Positions 8,137 to 17,246 of a DNA stretch of 64,000 nucleotides are shown here, one piece after another. How positions within the stretch are numbered: position 1 is the stretch's first letter; each line of letters starts with the position of its first letter. The stretch covers positions 124,001 through 188,000 of the forward strand of contig NZ_CABVPN010000005.1 in assembly GCF_902499115.1 (NCBI RefSeq). Reading direction: 5' to 3'. The position numbers and the translations under genes were made by a program. The stretch is from Burkholderia diffusa. GTDB taxonomy: Bacteria > Pseudomonadota > Gammaproteobacteria > Burkholderiales > Burkholderiaceae. Below the pieces are notes generated by a model. It was not told the origin of the DNA, searched no databases, and saw only the letters and a list, made by a program, of their open reading frames with translations.

Positions 8137-9189
8137 TCATTCGCCCTGTTCGGCTCGCGCGTAAATATCCCAGCTCGCCATGAACAGCGCGGCGACGAGC
8201 GGTCCGATCACGAAGCCGTTGATGCCGAACAGCGCCATCCCGCCGAGCGTCGAGATCAGCACGACCCAGTCGGGCATCTTCGTGTCCTTGCCGACGAGGA
8301 TCGGGCGCAGCAGGTTGTCGACGAGGCCGATCACGCCGACGCAGAACGCGACGAGGATCACGCATTTCCAGATCGCGCCGATCGCGAGGAAGTAGAGCGC
8401 GGCGGGCACCCACACGAGGCTTGCGCCGATCGCCGGCAGCAGCGACAGGAACGCCATCAGCGCGCCCCACAGCACGACGCCCTCGATCCCGAGGATCCAG
8501 AAAATCAGGCCGCCGAGCGCGCCCTGCACGAGCGCGACCGCGATGTTGCCCTTCACGGTTGCGCGTACCACCGTCGTGAACTTCGCGAGCAGCAGGTTCT
8601 TGTGCTCTTCGTCGAGCGGCATCGCGCGGCGCACGCGGCGGCCGATCTCGCCGCCGTCGCGCAGCAGGAAGAACACCATGTACAGCATCACGCCGAAGCT
8701 GACGACGAACTGGAACGTGTTCTGGCCGATGCTGAGCGCCTGGGTTGCCGCGAACTGGCTGATCTGCGCGGCACCGTCGGTCAGCTTCTTCTGGATGCCG
8801 GGGATGTTGGTCAGGCCGTATTTCTGCAGCAGGTTCTGAATCGACGTCGGCAGCGCGTGAATGATGTCATGGAAGTACTGCGAATAATTCGGTTGCGCGC
8901 TCTTCAGCTCCTGGTACACGTACGCGATTTCCTGCACGAGCGTCGCCGCGACGAATACGAGCGGCAGGATCACGATCAGAATGATCAGCGACATCGTCAC
9001 GAGCGCGGCGAGGTTGCGCCGCTTGCCGAAGCGTGCGGCAAGCCAGCGCTGCACCGGCTGGAACAGGATCGCGAGAATGGTGCCCCAGAAGACGGCGCCG
9101 GAGAACGGCGCGAGTATCCAGCACAGTCCGACGGTGACCGCGAACAGCAGGAAATAGAAGAATTTTTGGTGATCGTGTCCGCTTTCCAT
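8137..9189 (-). CDS. AI-2E-family (PerM/YdiK-like) membrane permease
   Basis: A 350-aa polytopic membrane protein of the AI-2E transporter family. It has hydrophobic segments at the N-terminus (FFYFLLFAVTVGLCWILAPF, then FWGTILAILF), a long periplasmic-type amphipathic region (residues about 90-150), and four or more C-terminal helices, with the family-typical LIGLVDN-like element VIGLVDNLLRPILVGKDTKMP. Family members have been linked to Na+/H+ antiport or quorum-signal export; the substrate here is not predictable. I choose the ATG starting MESGHDHQKFF over an upstream GTG-type extension of low-complexity basic residues. Confidence 0.85.
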   Translation of the reverse strand: MESGHDHQKFFYFLLFAVTVGLCWILAPFSGAVFWGTILAILFQPVQRWLAARFGKRRNLAALVTMSLIILIVILPLVFVAATLVQEIAYVYQELKSAQPNYSQYFHDIIHALPTSIQNLLQKYGLTNIPGIQKKLTDGAAQISQFAATQALSIGQNTFQFVVSFGVMLYMVFFLLRDGGEIGRRVRRAMPLDEEHKNLLLAKFTTVVRATVKGNIAVALVQGALGGLIFWILGIEGVVLWGALMAFLSLLPAIGASLVWVPAALYFLAIGAIWKCVILVAFCVGVIGLVDNLLRPILVGKDTKMPDWVVLISTLGGMALFGINGFVIGPLVAALFMASWDIYARAEQGE

Positions 9190-9420
9190 GGATGGTTCGC
9201 GCAGATTGATGCCTGGTTTGATTGAATCTCGTTGCCTCGGGCGCGATCGGCTCGCGAACGTCACGGGTTCGCGGCGAAGCGCGCGCAGGGCGGCCCGACG
9301 GGCAGTATGCCCGCAAAGGTGCCGCCATCATAGCCGCCGCGCGCGGCGCACGCGAAAACGCCGCGACCGGAGTCGCGGCGTTGCCGGGAAGCAAATCGGC
9401 CCTGGGGCCGTGTCGACGCG

Positions 9421-10005
9421 TCAGATGTGGAGCCGGGTGATCTTGGTGCCGTTGACCGACAGGTCGCCCATCAGGCCCGCGTTGGTCAGGATAAGCACCT
9501 CGACTGGAGCGGTGGCCGTATTGGAGTCGACCGCACCGTTCGCGCCGACCTTCACGACCGCGACGGAGGCGTCGGCGCCGGCCGACCAGCCTTCGGACTT
9601 GCGGAACGAGTCGAGCGCATCCTGCGTCATGAACAGGAACACGATGGCCTTCGATTGCGCGCCGGCCTGCAGGCCCACCGACAGCGACGACGTGTTGTAG
9701 TAGCCGACGGTGCTGCCGCCGACACGCAGCGCACCGTTGCCGGACTGGCCGCCGACGATGAAGCCGGCCTGCAGCACGTTCGGGAACACGAGCACGCCGC
9801 GCGATTTCGCAACGAGCTCACGCGAGCCCGGCACCGTCGAATAGAGGCGCGACAGCGTCGCGTTCACGCTCGCATCGATCGACTCGCGTTTCGACGCGCT
9901 GGCCGATGCGTTGTCGGGTTTGTCGGGCGTGGTGGTGCAACCGGCAAGGGCGAGACTGCCGAGCATGACGGCGGCGGCGGCTTTCAGGGCGAGAGACTTC
10001 TGCAT
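9421..10005 (-). CDS. YSC84/SYLF-domain lipoprotein
   Basis: A 194-aa lipoprotein. The signal peptide MQKSLALKAAAAVMLGSLALAGC ends in a clear lipobox (LALAGC), so it should be lipidated at Cys23. The rest matches the YSC84 (SYLF) domain, with GVLVFPNVLQAGFIVGGQSG and later LQAGAQSKAIVFLFMT. In eukaryotes SYLF domains bind phosphoinositides; in bacteria they are periplasmic, envelope-associated proteins of unclear role. A DUF883 gene lies just upstream on the same strand. The proximity of these two stress-type small proteins suggests an envelope or osmotic response. Confidence 0.85.
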   Translation of the reverse strand: MQKSLALKAAAAVMLGSLALAGCTTTPDKPDNASASASKRESIDASVNATLSRLYSTVPGSRELVAKSRGVLVFPNVLQAGFIVGGQSGNGALRVGGSTVGYYNTSSLSVGLQAGAQSKAIVFLFMTQDALDSFRKSEGWSAGADASVAVVKVGANGAVDSNTATAPVEVLILTNAGLMGDLSVNGTKITRLHI

Positions 10006-10056
10006 GGCGTTTCTCCTTCGTTGTCGGGTTGAGAACGGATGGGCGGCCAGCCCCGT

Positions 10057-10443
10057 TCAACGGCGGGCAAGCAGCAGGCCCGCGACGAACGCGAGGCCCG
10101 CGACGACGCCCGCCGTCTGCCATGGGTTGTCGTGCACGGCTTGCGACACGCGCTCGGCCGAATCGCGCAGCCGGGCGGCCGCTGAGCCCGACGCGTAGTC
10201 GAGCGTGCTGCGCGCTTCGTCGAGCCGTGACTGCACGCGCTTGCGCAGCGCGGCGATATCGCCGTCGCCGTCGTTCTTCAGCAGGTCTTCCAGTTCATCG
10301 ACCAGCCCGCGCAGATCGTCCGATACGTCCGCATGCAGATCGCGGGCGGCCGAGCGCGCCGAGCGTCCCACGCGCCGGCCGGTACGACGGATATCGGACA
10401 GGCCGCGGTCCAGCTTGTGTTCGATCGAGTCAGTGAGCGCCAT
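10057..10443 (-). CDS. DUF883 (ElaB/YqjD-like) membrane-anchored protein
   Basis: A 128-aa protein of the ElaB/YqjD group. It has a charged, helical N-terminal part with heptad-like spacing (LRGLVDELEDLLKNDGDGDIA) and one C-terminal transmembrane segment, WQTAGVVAGLAFVAGLLLARR. In E. coli, relatives tether ribosomes to the inner membrane in stationary phase. An AAGGAGG ribosome binding site fixes the ATG at 10443. The gene is the upstream member of a minus-strand pair with the YSC84 lipoprotein, 51 bp apart. Confidence 0.85.
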   Translation of the reverse strand: MALTDSIEHKLDRGLSDIRRTGRRVGRSARSAARDLHADVSDDLRGLVDELEDLLKNDGDGDIAALRKRVQSRLDEARSTLDYASGSAAARLRDSAERVSQAVHDNPWQTAGVVAGLAFVAGLLLARR

Positions 10444-11106
10444 GATGTTTATCCTCCTTGGATTTGATTTGCTGGCCGGATTTGCAGCCAATTTGAAGAT
10501 AAGACCAATCCCAGCAACCAATGTGATTCACATCAGCCAATTGAGTTTCGAGACAAATTTTCAATTCGTCGGCAAGTTTCCCGGGAAGCCCCGCGCGACG
10601 GGGCGGGGCGGTGGTTGAAAAAATTTCGCGCATCGGGCGAAACGGCGTGGCGAGCCGTTGCGCGACATGAAAGTCCGGTAAATATGGCGTCGCGCGATGC
10701 GTCAGGTAAATAGTGCCGTTGCATCTGCCAGACCCATGCAATTGCACTAGTCGTCCATTTCTTCGTGGAGCAGGGTTTGTGCCCGCGACGGCTCAGGCGG
10801 CACCGTCGTCCAGCGCCAGGTCGATGACGAGTGGATTCGAGCGCGCGCAGCGGAGAGGACGAGCGACGCGGCAAGCATGAGCGGCGGCAGGCGTGACAAG
10901 GCGCGCTCCACGAGAAGAAAATTCGAGGGTTCGTGCAAGCATCCTGACGGCAACATCGCGTGTTGTGATCGAATTGGCCATCAGGCCAGTGCCGAACGGC
11001 CAACGATGACGGCAGGGCCGGCCAAGGCTGCTACGCTTCGCATCTGACACGTCGTTCCGGCCTGCGATCCGAACGCTTGCGCGCACGGCCCCCACAGGAG
11101 AATTCC
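10444..11106. other. Long intergenic region upstream of DUF883 and DGPF genes
   Basis: About 660 bp between divergent genes. The left 250 bp is lower in G+C and should hold the DUF883 promoter; it contains a 13-nt palindrome at 10521-10533 (ATGTGA-t-TCACAT). The part from 10740 to 11040 is GC-rich with several open frames on the minus strand, but none has a ribosome binding site or recognisable protein sequence. I call no gene here. Confidence 0.4.
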
Positions 11107-11460
11107 ATGTCCTACATGCTGTTGATTGTCGAGCCGACCGGCCAGCGCGCCGAACGCACGCTCGAAGACGGGCAGGCGCTGTACGCGCGCATGGTCGATT
11201 TCGCGGAGACGCTGAAAGCGCGCGGCGTGCTGCGCGGCGTCGAGTCGCTGGAGCGCTCCGAACGCGCGACGCGCGTGCAGGTGCGCGAAGGCGAGACGCG
11301 CCTCGTCGACGGCCCGTTTGCCGAGGCGAAGGAAATGGTCGGCGGCTTCTTCATCGTCGACGTCGACACGCGCGACGAAGCGATCGAGATTGCGCGCCAG
11401 TGTCCGGCCGCGCAGTGGTGCACGGTCGAAGTGCGCGCGGTCGGCCCGTGCTTCCTGTGA
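11107..11460 (+). CDS. DGPF/YciI-like protein (first copy)
   Basis: A 117-aa protein of the YCII-related DGPF family. The signature is seen in TRLVDGPFAEAKEMVGGFFIVDV, with the second element ARQCPAAQWCTVEVRAV. These small ferredoxin-fold proteins occur beside ECF42-type sigma factors. A second copy follows 124 bp downstream, then a VOC protein and the sigma factor, all on the same strand. The presence of CPAA(Q)W rather than HP in the C-terminal half is usual for the group. Biochemical role is unknown. Confidence 0.88.
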   Translation: MSYMLLIVEPTGQRAERTLEDGQALYARMVDFAETLKARGVLRGVESLERSERATRVQVREGETRLVDGPFAEAKEMVGGFFIVDVDTRDEAIEIARQCPAAQWCTVEVRAVGPCFL

Positions 11461-11584
11461 CAGCTGCGTCTCGGTATTTACCCTGATTCGTCGCGCGGCA
11501 CGTCGATCCGGCGGTCTGCCGCCCGTCGTCCGGATAAGGCGCCGATGAGCGGACGCCCTTTTCACCGATGACAAGGAGTGAGCG

Positions 11585-12004
11585 ATGCGATTCATGATCA
11601 TGATCCGGGCGAACGCCGTCAGCGAATCCGATGCGTTGCCGGACAACCGGCTGGTCGAGGCGATGACGGTCTACCACGAGGAACTGGCCAGGGCCGGCGT
11701 GCTGCTCGATGCGAACGGCTTGCGGCCGAGCGCGCGCGGCTGGCGCGTGCGGTACACCGGCGGCAAGGGCACGGTAGTCGACGGCCCGTTCGCGGAGACG
11801 AAGGAATTGATTGCCGGCTACACGTTGATTCAGGTGCGCTCGCGCGACGAGGCGCTCGAATGGACGCGCCGGTTTCCCGCGCCGTTCGGTGCCGAAATGG
11901 ACTGCGAGATCGAGGTGCGGCCGTTGTTCGAGCTCGACGACCTCACACCGAGCGACGCGGTCGAGCGGTTTCGCGATCTCCACGTCGGCCGCACCCACGC
12001 CTGA
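11585..12004 (+). CDS. DGPF/YciI-like protein (second copy)
   Basis: A 139-aa DGPF-family protein with the signature TVVDGPFAETKELIAGYTLIQV and the C-terminal element WTRRFPAPFGAEMDCEIEVRPLFEL. It begins MRFMIMIRANA, typical of this subgroup, and follows an AAGGAG ribosome binding site. The two DGPF copies in this locus are clearly related but diverged, so they are probably not a recent duplication. It sits between the first copy and the VOC gene and is probably co-transcribed with the downstream sigma factor. Confidence 0.88.
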   Translation: MRFMIMIRANAVSESDALPDNRLVEAMTVYHEELARAGVLLDANGLRPSARGWRVRYTGGKGTVVDGPFAETKELIAGYTLIQVRSRDEALEWTRRFPAPFGAEMDCEIEVRPLFELDDLTPSDAVERFRDLHVGRTHA

Positions 12005-12039
12005 TTCTGCGCGAATCCAATCTCACCGGAGCATCCGTC

Positions 12040-12456
12040 ATGCACAAGATGGTTTTCATCAACTTGCCCGTGGCCGACCTGCCGCGCTCGAAGACGTTCT
12101 ACCAGGCACTCGGCTTCGAGGTCGTGCCGGCCTATACCAACGAACAGGCCGCCTGCATCAAGATCAGCGACACGATTTTCGCGATGCTGCTCGTGCGGCC
12201 GTTTTTCCAGACCTTCACCGGCAAGACCATCGTCGATCCGGCGACGCAGGTGCAGGTGCTGTCGTGCCTGTCGTGCGACAGCCGCGCCGAGGTCGACGCG
12301 ATCGTCGCGAAGGCGCTCGCGGCCGGCGGGTCCGCGCCGCAAGCGCCGCGCGAGTATCCGAACATGTACGGCCACGGATTCGACGATCCGGACGGTCACG
12401 CATGGGAGCTGATGGCCATGCCGCTGGATGCGTCCGCCCAGGGGCAGGCGTCGTGA
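12040..12456 (+). CDS. VOC-superfamily (glyoxalase/bleomycin-resistance-like) protein
   Basis: A 138-aa vicinal-oxygen-chelate fold protein. The first beta-alpha-beta module is MHKMVFINLPVADLPRSKTFYQALGFEV, and the C-terminal metal-ligand region is HGFDDPDGHAWELMAM. It resembles the PhnB/lactoylglutathione-lyase-like proteins often encoded beside ECF sigma factors of the DGPF type. It overlaps the sigma factor start by one base (TGATG), which indicates translational coupling. Substrate unknown. Confidence 0.85.
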   Translation: MHKMVFINLPVADLPRSKTFYQALGFEVVPAYTNEQAACIKISDTIFAMLLVRPFFQTFTGKTIVDPATQVQVLSCLSCDSRAEVDAIVAKALAAGGSAPQAPREYPNMYGHGFDDPDGHAWELMAMPLDASAQGQAS

Positions 12457-13721
12457 TGCGTGAGGCGACTCACCGTGCGATCGAAGCGGTCTGGCGGATC
12501 GAGGCGCCGAAGATCATTGCCCGCGCCGCGCGCGTGGTGCGCGACGTCGGCGTGGCCGAGGAGCTCGCGCAGGACACGCTCGTCGCGGCGCTCGAGCACT
12601 GGCCCGTCGACGGTGTGCCCGACAACCCGGCCGCGTGGCTGATGACGGCCGTGAAGCGGCGCGCGCTCGACCGGGTCCGGCAGGAGTCGCTGCATGCGGC
12701 GAAGCGCGACCAGCTCGGGCATGAAATGGACGCGCTCGAAGCGCATGTCGTCCCCGACATCGCGGACGCACTCGCCGATGCGAGCGCCGACGATATCGGC
12801 GACGACCTGCTGCGGCTGATCTTCACGTCGTGCCATCCGGTGCTGTCGACCGACGCGCGCGTTGCGCTGACGTTGCGGCTGCTCGGCGGGTTGACCACGA
12901 GCGAGATCGCGCGCGCGTTCCTGTCGCCCGAGCCGACGATCGCGCAGCGCATCGTGCGCGCGAAGCGCACGCTCGCGGCGGCGCGCGTGCCGTTCGAGGT
13001 ACCGGCCGCCGATGCGCGGCCCGCGCGGCTCGCGTCGGTGCTCGAAGTGATCTACCTGGTGTTCAACGAAGGCCATGCGGCGACCACGGGCGACGACTGG
13101 ACGCGCCCGGCGCTGTGCGACGAGGCGCTGCGTCTCGGCCGCGTCCTGGCGGGGCTCGTGCCGGATGAAAGCGAAGTGCTCGGGCTCGTCGCGCTGATGG
13201 AACTGCAGGCGTCGCGCATGCACGCGCGGACCGATGCGCAGGGGCGGCCCGTGCTGCTGCTCGACCAGGACCGCAGCCGCTGGGATCCGCTGCTGATCCG
13301 GCGCGGCCTCGCCGCGCTCGAGCGGGCGACGAAGCTCGGGGGCATGCGTGGCCCGTACGCGCTGCAGGCCGCGCTGGCGGCGTGCCATGCGCGCGCGCGG
13401 CACGCATCGGAAACGGACTGGGCGCAAATCGTCGCGCTCTACGACGCGCTTGCGGAAGTCGCGCCGTCGCCGGTCGTCGAGCTGAACCGCGCGGTGGCGG
13501 TGGGGATGGCGTTCGGGCCCGCCGCGGCACTGGAAATCGTCGACGTGCTGCGCGACGATCCGGCGCTCGCCCGCTATCACTGGCTGCCGAGCGTGCGCGG
13601 CGACCTGCTCGCGAAGCTCGGCCGCGCCGACGAAGCGAAGGTCGAGTTCCGTCGTGCGGCGGAATTGACCCGGAACGAACGCGAAAGGGAATTGCTGCTG
13701 AAGCGTGCGACGGATGCGTGA
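12456..13721 (+). CDS. ECF sigma factor with long C-terminal extension (ECF42-type)
   Basis: A 421-aa RNA polymerase sigma factor. Region 2 is in residues about 10-80 (ARAARVVRDVGVAEELAQDT, then PAAWLMTAVKRRALDRVRQE) and region 4 in about 125-185 (LRLLGGLTTSEIARAFLSPE, then RIVRAKRTLA). The remaining 230 residues form a helical TPR-like domain with the VIYLVFNEGH and ELNRAVAVGMA elements that mark ECF42-group (DUF6596) factors. These lack a classic anti-sigma factor; none is encoded nearby. Genetic linkage to DGPF genes, which are the usual ECF42 partners and targets, supports the assignment. Confidence 0.9.
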   Translation: MREATHRAIEAVWRIEAPKIIARAARVVRDVGVAEELAQDTLVAALEHWPVDGVPDNPAAWLMTAVKRRALDRVRQESLHAAKRDQLGHEMDALEAHVVPDIADALADASADDIGDDLLRLIFTSCHPVLSTDARVALTLRLLGGLTTSEIARAFLSPEPTIAQRIVRAKRTLAAARVPFEVPAADARPARLASVLEVIYLVFNEGHAATTGDDWTRPALCDEALRLGRVLAGLVPDESEVLGLVALMELQASRMHARTDAQGRPVLLLDQDRSRWDPLLIRRGLAALERATKLGGMRGPYALQAALAACHARARHASETDWAQIVALYDALAEVAPSPVVELNRAVAVGMAFGPAAALEIVDVLRDDPALARYHWLPSVRGDLLAKLGRADEAKVEFRRAAELTRNERERELLLKRATDA

Positions 13722-14004
13722 CGCATGACGAGCGACGCCGGTGCGAGTGCACCGGGCGTCGCGCCGGAAGGCCGGAAGCCGAATCTCGAGCGAAACGCCG
13801 ACCCACCCGGCGACGCGCCCATCAACTTGTCCCTTATTCCCGCCCTCCGCTATCGCGTGGATTGAAAAAGCCTATTGGGGGATGCGAACGCCAGCGCCTA
13901 GATTAAAAGGCACGAAGCGTGCGCGTCCGGCATACGCTTCGTGCCCCACATACATCATCGGCCAGGCTTCGCACGCGGCCGCGCCGGCTCGAACGGAGGC
14001 ACAC

Positions 14005-14427
14005 ATGGCTCAACTCAAGGGCAGCAAGACCGAAGAGAATCTGAAGGCCGCATTCGCGGGCGAATCGCAAGCGAACCGGCGCTATCTGTATTTCGCTTCG
14101 AAGGCCGACGTCGAAGGCCAGAACGACGTCGCCGCGCTGTTCCGCTCGACTGCCGAAGGCGAAACGGGCCACGCGCACGGCCACCTCGAATACCTGGAGG
14201 CAGTCGGCGATCCGGCGACGGGGCTGCCGTTCGGCTCGTCGCGGCTGAACCTCGAATCGGCGATCGCCGGCGAGACGCACGAATACACCGACATGTATCC
14301 GGGCATGGCGAAGACGGCGCGCGACGAAGGCTTCGACGAAATCGCGAACTGGTTCGAGACGCTCGCGAAGGCAGAACGCAGCCACGCCAACCGCTATACG
14401 AAGGCGCTCGACGCACTCGTCGACTGA
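14005..14427 (+). CDS. Rubrerythrin-type ferritin-like diiron protein
   Basis: A 140-aa four-helix diiron protein. The ligand motifs are KAAFAGESQANRRYLYF, EGETGHAHGHLEYL, AIAGETHEYTDMY and AKAERSHANRY, giving the usual pairs of E and ExxH ligands. There is no C-terminal rubredoxin domain and no cysteine at all, so it is the 'erythrin' core, as in sulerythrin. Such proteins reduce peroxide and need an external electron donor. The CCG iron-sulfur protein and DUF3501 protein downstream on the same strand are its natural partners. A GGAGG element precedes the ATG. Confidence 0.9.
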   Translation: MAQLKGSKTEENLKAAFAGESQANRRYLYFASKADVEGQNDVAALFRSTAEGETGHAHGHLEYLEAVGDPATGLPFGSSRLNLESAIAGETHEYTDMYPGMAKTARDEGFDEIANWFETLAKAERSHANRYTKALDALVD

Positions 14428-14550
14428 CGCGGGTCCGGCAGCAAGGCAGCACGGCCCGGCCGGACATCCTGCGGCCGGCCGTGCGTCGATCGCTGCCCGC
14501 ATCACGCGGGCGGCGAGTCCGCGCGCATGCGCGCCACGCTGGAGCGCCCC

Positions 14551-15888
14551 ATGCCACACAAGGAAGGCAGTCTCGAAGCCCCGACGCGGCATCCGCTCGA
14601 CTGGCAGTCCGAAGCGTTCTACGACCAGGCCGCGATCGATGCGGAAATGACGCGCGTGTTCGACATCTGCGCCGGGTGCCGGCGCTGCGTGTCGTTGTGC
14701 GGCGCGTTTCCCACGCTGTTCGATCTCGTCGACGAAACGCCGATGGGCGACATCGAGGAAGTGCCGAAGGACGCGTTCGGCAAGGTCGTCGACCAGTGCT
14801 ACCTGTGCGACCTCTGCTACATGACGAAATGCCCGTACGTGCCGCCGCACGCATGGAACGTCGACTTCCCGCACCTGATGCTGCGCGGCAAGGCAGCGCG
14901 CTACAAGCGCGGAGAGGCGCCGCTGCGCGACAAGGTGCTGTCGAACACCGACGCGCTCGGGCATTTCGCGGGCATTCCGATCGTCACGCAGACGGTGAAC
15001 GCGGTGAATCGCACGCCGCCCGCGCGTCACGCGCTCGAAGCGGCGCTCGGCGTCGATCGCAACGCATGGCTGCCGGAGTTCGCACCGCGCAAGTTTCGGC
15101 GTGCCGCGAAGCGCTCGGACGGCCCGCCGGTACGTGACGGCGAACGCACGCCCGGCAAGGTCGCGATCTACGCGACGTGCTACGTGAACTTCAACGAGCC
15201 GGGTATCGGCCACGACCTGCTGGCGATCCTCGCGCACAACGAGATCCCGTACGAGCTCGTCACGCGCGAAGCGTGCTGCGGGATGCCGCTCCTCGAGCAG
15301 GGCAACCTTGAGGGCGTCGCCGCGAAGAAGGCCGTGAACATTCCGGTGCTGGAGCGTTATGCGCGCGAAGGCTATGCGCTGATCGGCGCCATCCCGAGCT
15401 GCGTGCTGATGTACAAGAGCGAACTGCCGCTGATGTTTCCCGGCGACGACGCCGTGCGCGCGGTGGCCGATGCATTCTGGGATCCGTTCGAATACGTGAT
15501 CGCGCGACATCGCGACGGTTTGCTGAAGACCGACTTCAAGCAGGGCCTCGGCACCGTGTCGTATCACGTGCCGTGCCACGCGCGTGTGCAGAACATCGGC
15601 CGCAAGACGGCCGACACGCTGTCGCTCGTGCCCGATACGCGCGTGAACGTCGTCGAGCGCTGCTCGGGGCATGCGGGCACGTTCGGCGTGAAAAAGGCCT
15701 TCCATGCGGACGCGATGCGGATCGGTGCGCCGGTGTTCAAGGCGATGGCCGAGCCGAAGCCGGATGTCGTGTCGTCGGACTGCGCGCTCGCCGGGCATCA
15801 CATCGTGCAGGGCATCGACGAGAAAGGCTTGCCCGCCGCGCCGCTCGCGCATCCGCTGACGCTGCTGCGCCGCGCGTACGGTATCTGA
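14551..15888 (+). CDS. CCG-domain iron-sulfur protein (HdrD/GlpC-like)
   Basis: A 445-aa protein with two 4Fe-4S ferredoxin motifs, CAGCRRCVSLC and CYLCDLCYMTKCP, followed by two CCG-type domains. The first CCG element is EACCGMPLLEQG. The second reads ERCSGHAGTFGVK, with CSG in place of CCG. HdrD and GlpC relatives carry electrons between membrane quinones or disulfides and soluble partners. There is no FAD domain and no membrane anchor here. I use the ATG at 14551 because GGAG is well placed before it; an ATG at 14527 is possible. It is a candidate electron donor for the adjacent rubrerythrin. Confidence 0.88.
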   Translation: MPHKEGSLEAPTRHPLDWQSEAFYDQAAIDAEMTRVFDICAGCRRCVSLCGAFPTLFDLVDETPMGDIEEVPKDAFGKVVDQCYLCDLCYMTKCPYVPPHAWNVDFPHLMLRGKAARYKRGEAPLRDKVLSNTDALGHFAGIPIVTQTVNAVNRTPPARHALEAALGVDRNAWLPEFAPRKFRRAAKRSDGPPVRDGERTPGKVAIYATCYVNFNEPGIGHDLLAILAHNEIPYELVTREACCGMPLLEQGNLEGVAAKKAVNIPVLERYAREGYALIGAIPSCVLMYKSELPLMFPGDDAVRAVADAFWDPFEYVIARHRDGLLKTDFKQGLGTVSYHVPCHARVQNIGRKTADTLSLVPDTRVNVVERCSGHAGTFGVKKAFHADAMRIGAPVFKAMAEPKPDVVSSDCALAGHHIVQGIDEKGLPAAPLAHPLTLLRRAYGI

Positions 15889-15932
15889 ACCGGCCGCGCC
15901 ACGAAGACATCGACGCTATCCAAGGACACGCC

Positions 15933-16514
15933 ATGACGCTGACCCGCGACTCGCTGCTGACGCTCGAAGCGTACGCGAAGATCCGCAAGACCGAACACGC
16001 GCGGCTCGTCGCGTACAAGCGCCGCCGCGCGGTGGCGCTGGGCAACCATCTGCGCCTGCTGTTCGAGGACGAGACCACGATCCGCTACCAGATCCAGGAA
16101 ATGCTGCACATCGAGAAGATCTTCGACGAGGCCGGCATCGAAGGTGAACTGGAAGCCTATCTGCCGCTCGTGCCCGACGGCACCAACCTGAAGGCAACGC
16201 TGCAGATCGAATACGAGCACGAGGCCGAACGGCGGGCGGCGCTCGCGCGGCTGATCGGCGTCGAGGATCGCGTGTACCTGCGGGTCGACGGGCACCCTGA
16301 CGTCTATGCGATCGCCGACGAGGATCTGGACCGCGACAACGCGGAGAAGACCTCGGCCGTGCATTTCGTGCGCTTCGAACTGGGCGAGCCGATGCGGGCG
16401 GCGCTCAAGGGCGGCGCGACGCTGTCGATCGGCTGCGATCACCCGGCCTACACGATGCCGCCGCAACGGGTGGACGCGGACGTCGCCGCGTCGCTGGCCA
16501 GCGATCTGCGCTGA
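15933..16514 (+). CDS. DUF3501 family protein
   Basis: A 193-aa soluble protein matching DUF3501 in its start (LTLEAYAKIRKTEHARLVAYKRRRAVALGNH) split by the typical LLFEDETTIRYQIQEMLHIEKIF. The sequence has one cysteine near the end (SIGCDHPAY) and acidic, helical N-terminal character. Function is not known. DUF3501 genes are found next to rubrerythrin and CCG iron-sulfur genes, as here, 44 bp downstream on the same strand, which implies one functional module. Confidence 0.88.
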   Translation: MTLTRDSLLTLEAYAKIRKTEHARLVAYKRRRAVALGNHLRLLFEDETTIRYQIQEMLHIEKIFDEAGIEGELEAYLPLVPDGTNLKATLQIEYEHEAERRAALARLIGVEDRVYLRVDGHPDVYAIADEDLDRDNAEKTSAVHFVRFELGEPMRAALKGGATLSIGCDHPAYTMPPQRVDADVAASLASDLR

Positions 16515-17246
16515 TGCGTGCGGCCGGGTGCCGCTTTTCGTATCGCGCGATTCCCCATCGTTCCGACCCGGAACGCGGCGCCCGATCGTCGCGCCCGCCG
16601 CTGTCGGCTGTCTGCTACGCCGAGGATGTAACAGACCCGTCGACGCTTGCATGCCGGGAAACGATGTGCATCGACCTGCGATCGCTTTCACTACTCGCAG
16701 AGAAACAATAAAAAGATTGTGCACGGGGAAAATTCAGTTCAATCGAGTTTGAACGATTTACCGATCCGCGAATATCTTGTTACGAATTTTTCCCTGATTT
16801 ACCGATTTTCGGCGGCAATTCCCGGAATTGTTTCAGGCAAGGGTCGGAACAAGTCGGGCGGCCTGCCGGTCGGGCCGCATCCGCACCCCGCAGAGCCCCG
16901 CCAGACGGGGCTTCCCAGCGCCCCGCATAACGATCGCGTAAAAAAATTCAAGCGTAAATGGATTGCGAATCCATGGCAGGTTGTTTCAGTGCGTAACATT
17001 AAGTCATTGTCATATTGAGATAAACCCTGAGGATGGTATGCTTCGTGCACAAAAATTCCCACATTGGAGTGAGACCGTAGTTTGTGCGCCATTGCCGTGA
17101 ATGGCGGCACCGTGAAAGTGCGGTGTCGCACCGGCATGCACAACGACCGGATAACCATAATGTGCAACCGGGCCGCCCCGTGACGCGATGCGTGACGACG
17201 GCGCCGACAATCGCAGCCCCGGCCTGGCTGCGTGGAGAAATCGACT
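16515..17246. other. Long low-G+C intergenic region with structured leader
   Basis: About 730 bp without a convincing gene; the segments 16660-16830 and 16930-17060 are clearly more AT-rich than their surroundings. A 7-bp stem-loop at 16894-16912 lacks a T run. The last 200 bp before the next gene contain a chain of inverted repeats: GCACAAA/TTTGTGC (17047-17053 with 17081-17087), CGCCAT/ATGGCG (17087-17092 with 17101-17106) and GGCACCG/CGGTGTC (17105-17111 with 17121-17127). They may form a structured 5' leader or operators. Confidence 0.45.

Noticed and set aside
10521..10533. CRP/FNR-like site in ATGTGATTCACAT
   Set aside because: The half-sites are separated by one base only; CRP and FNR sites need four to six.
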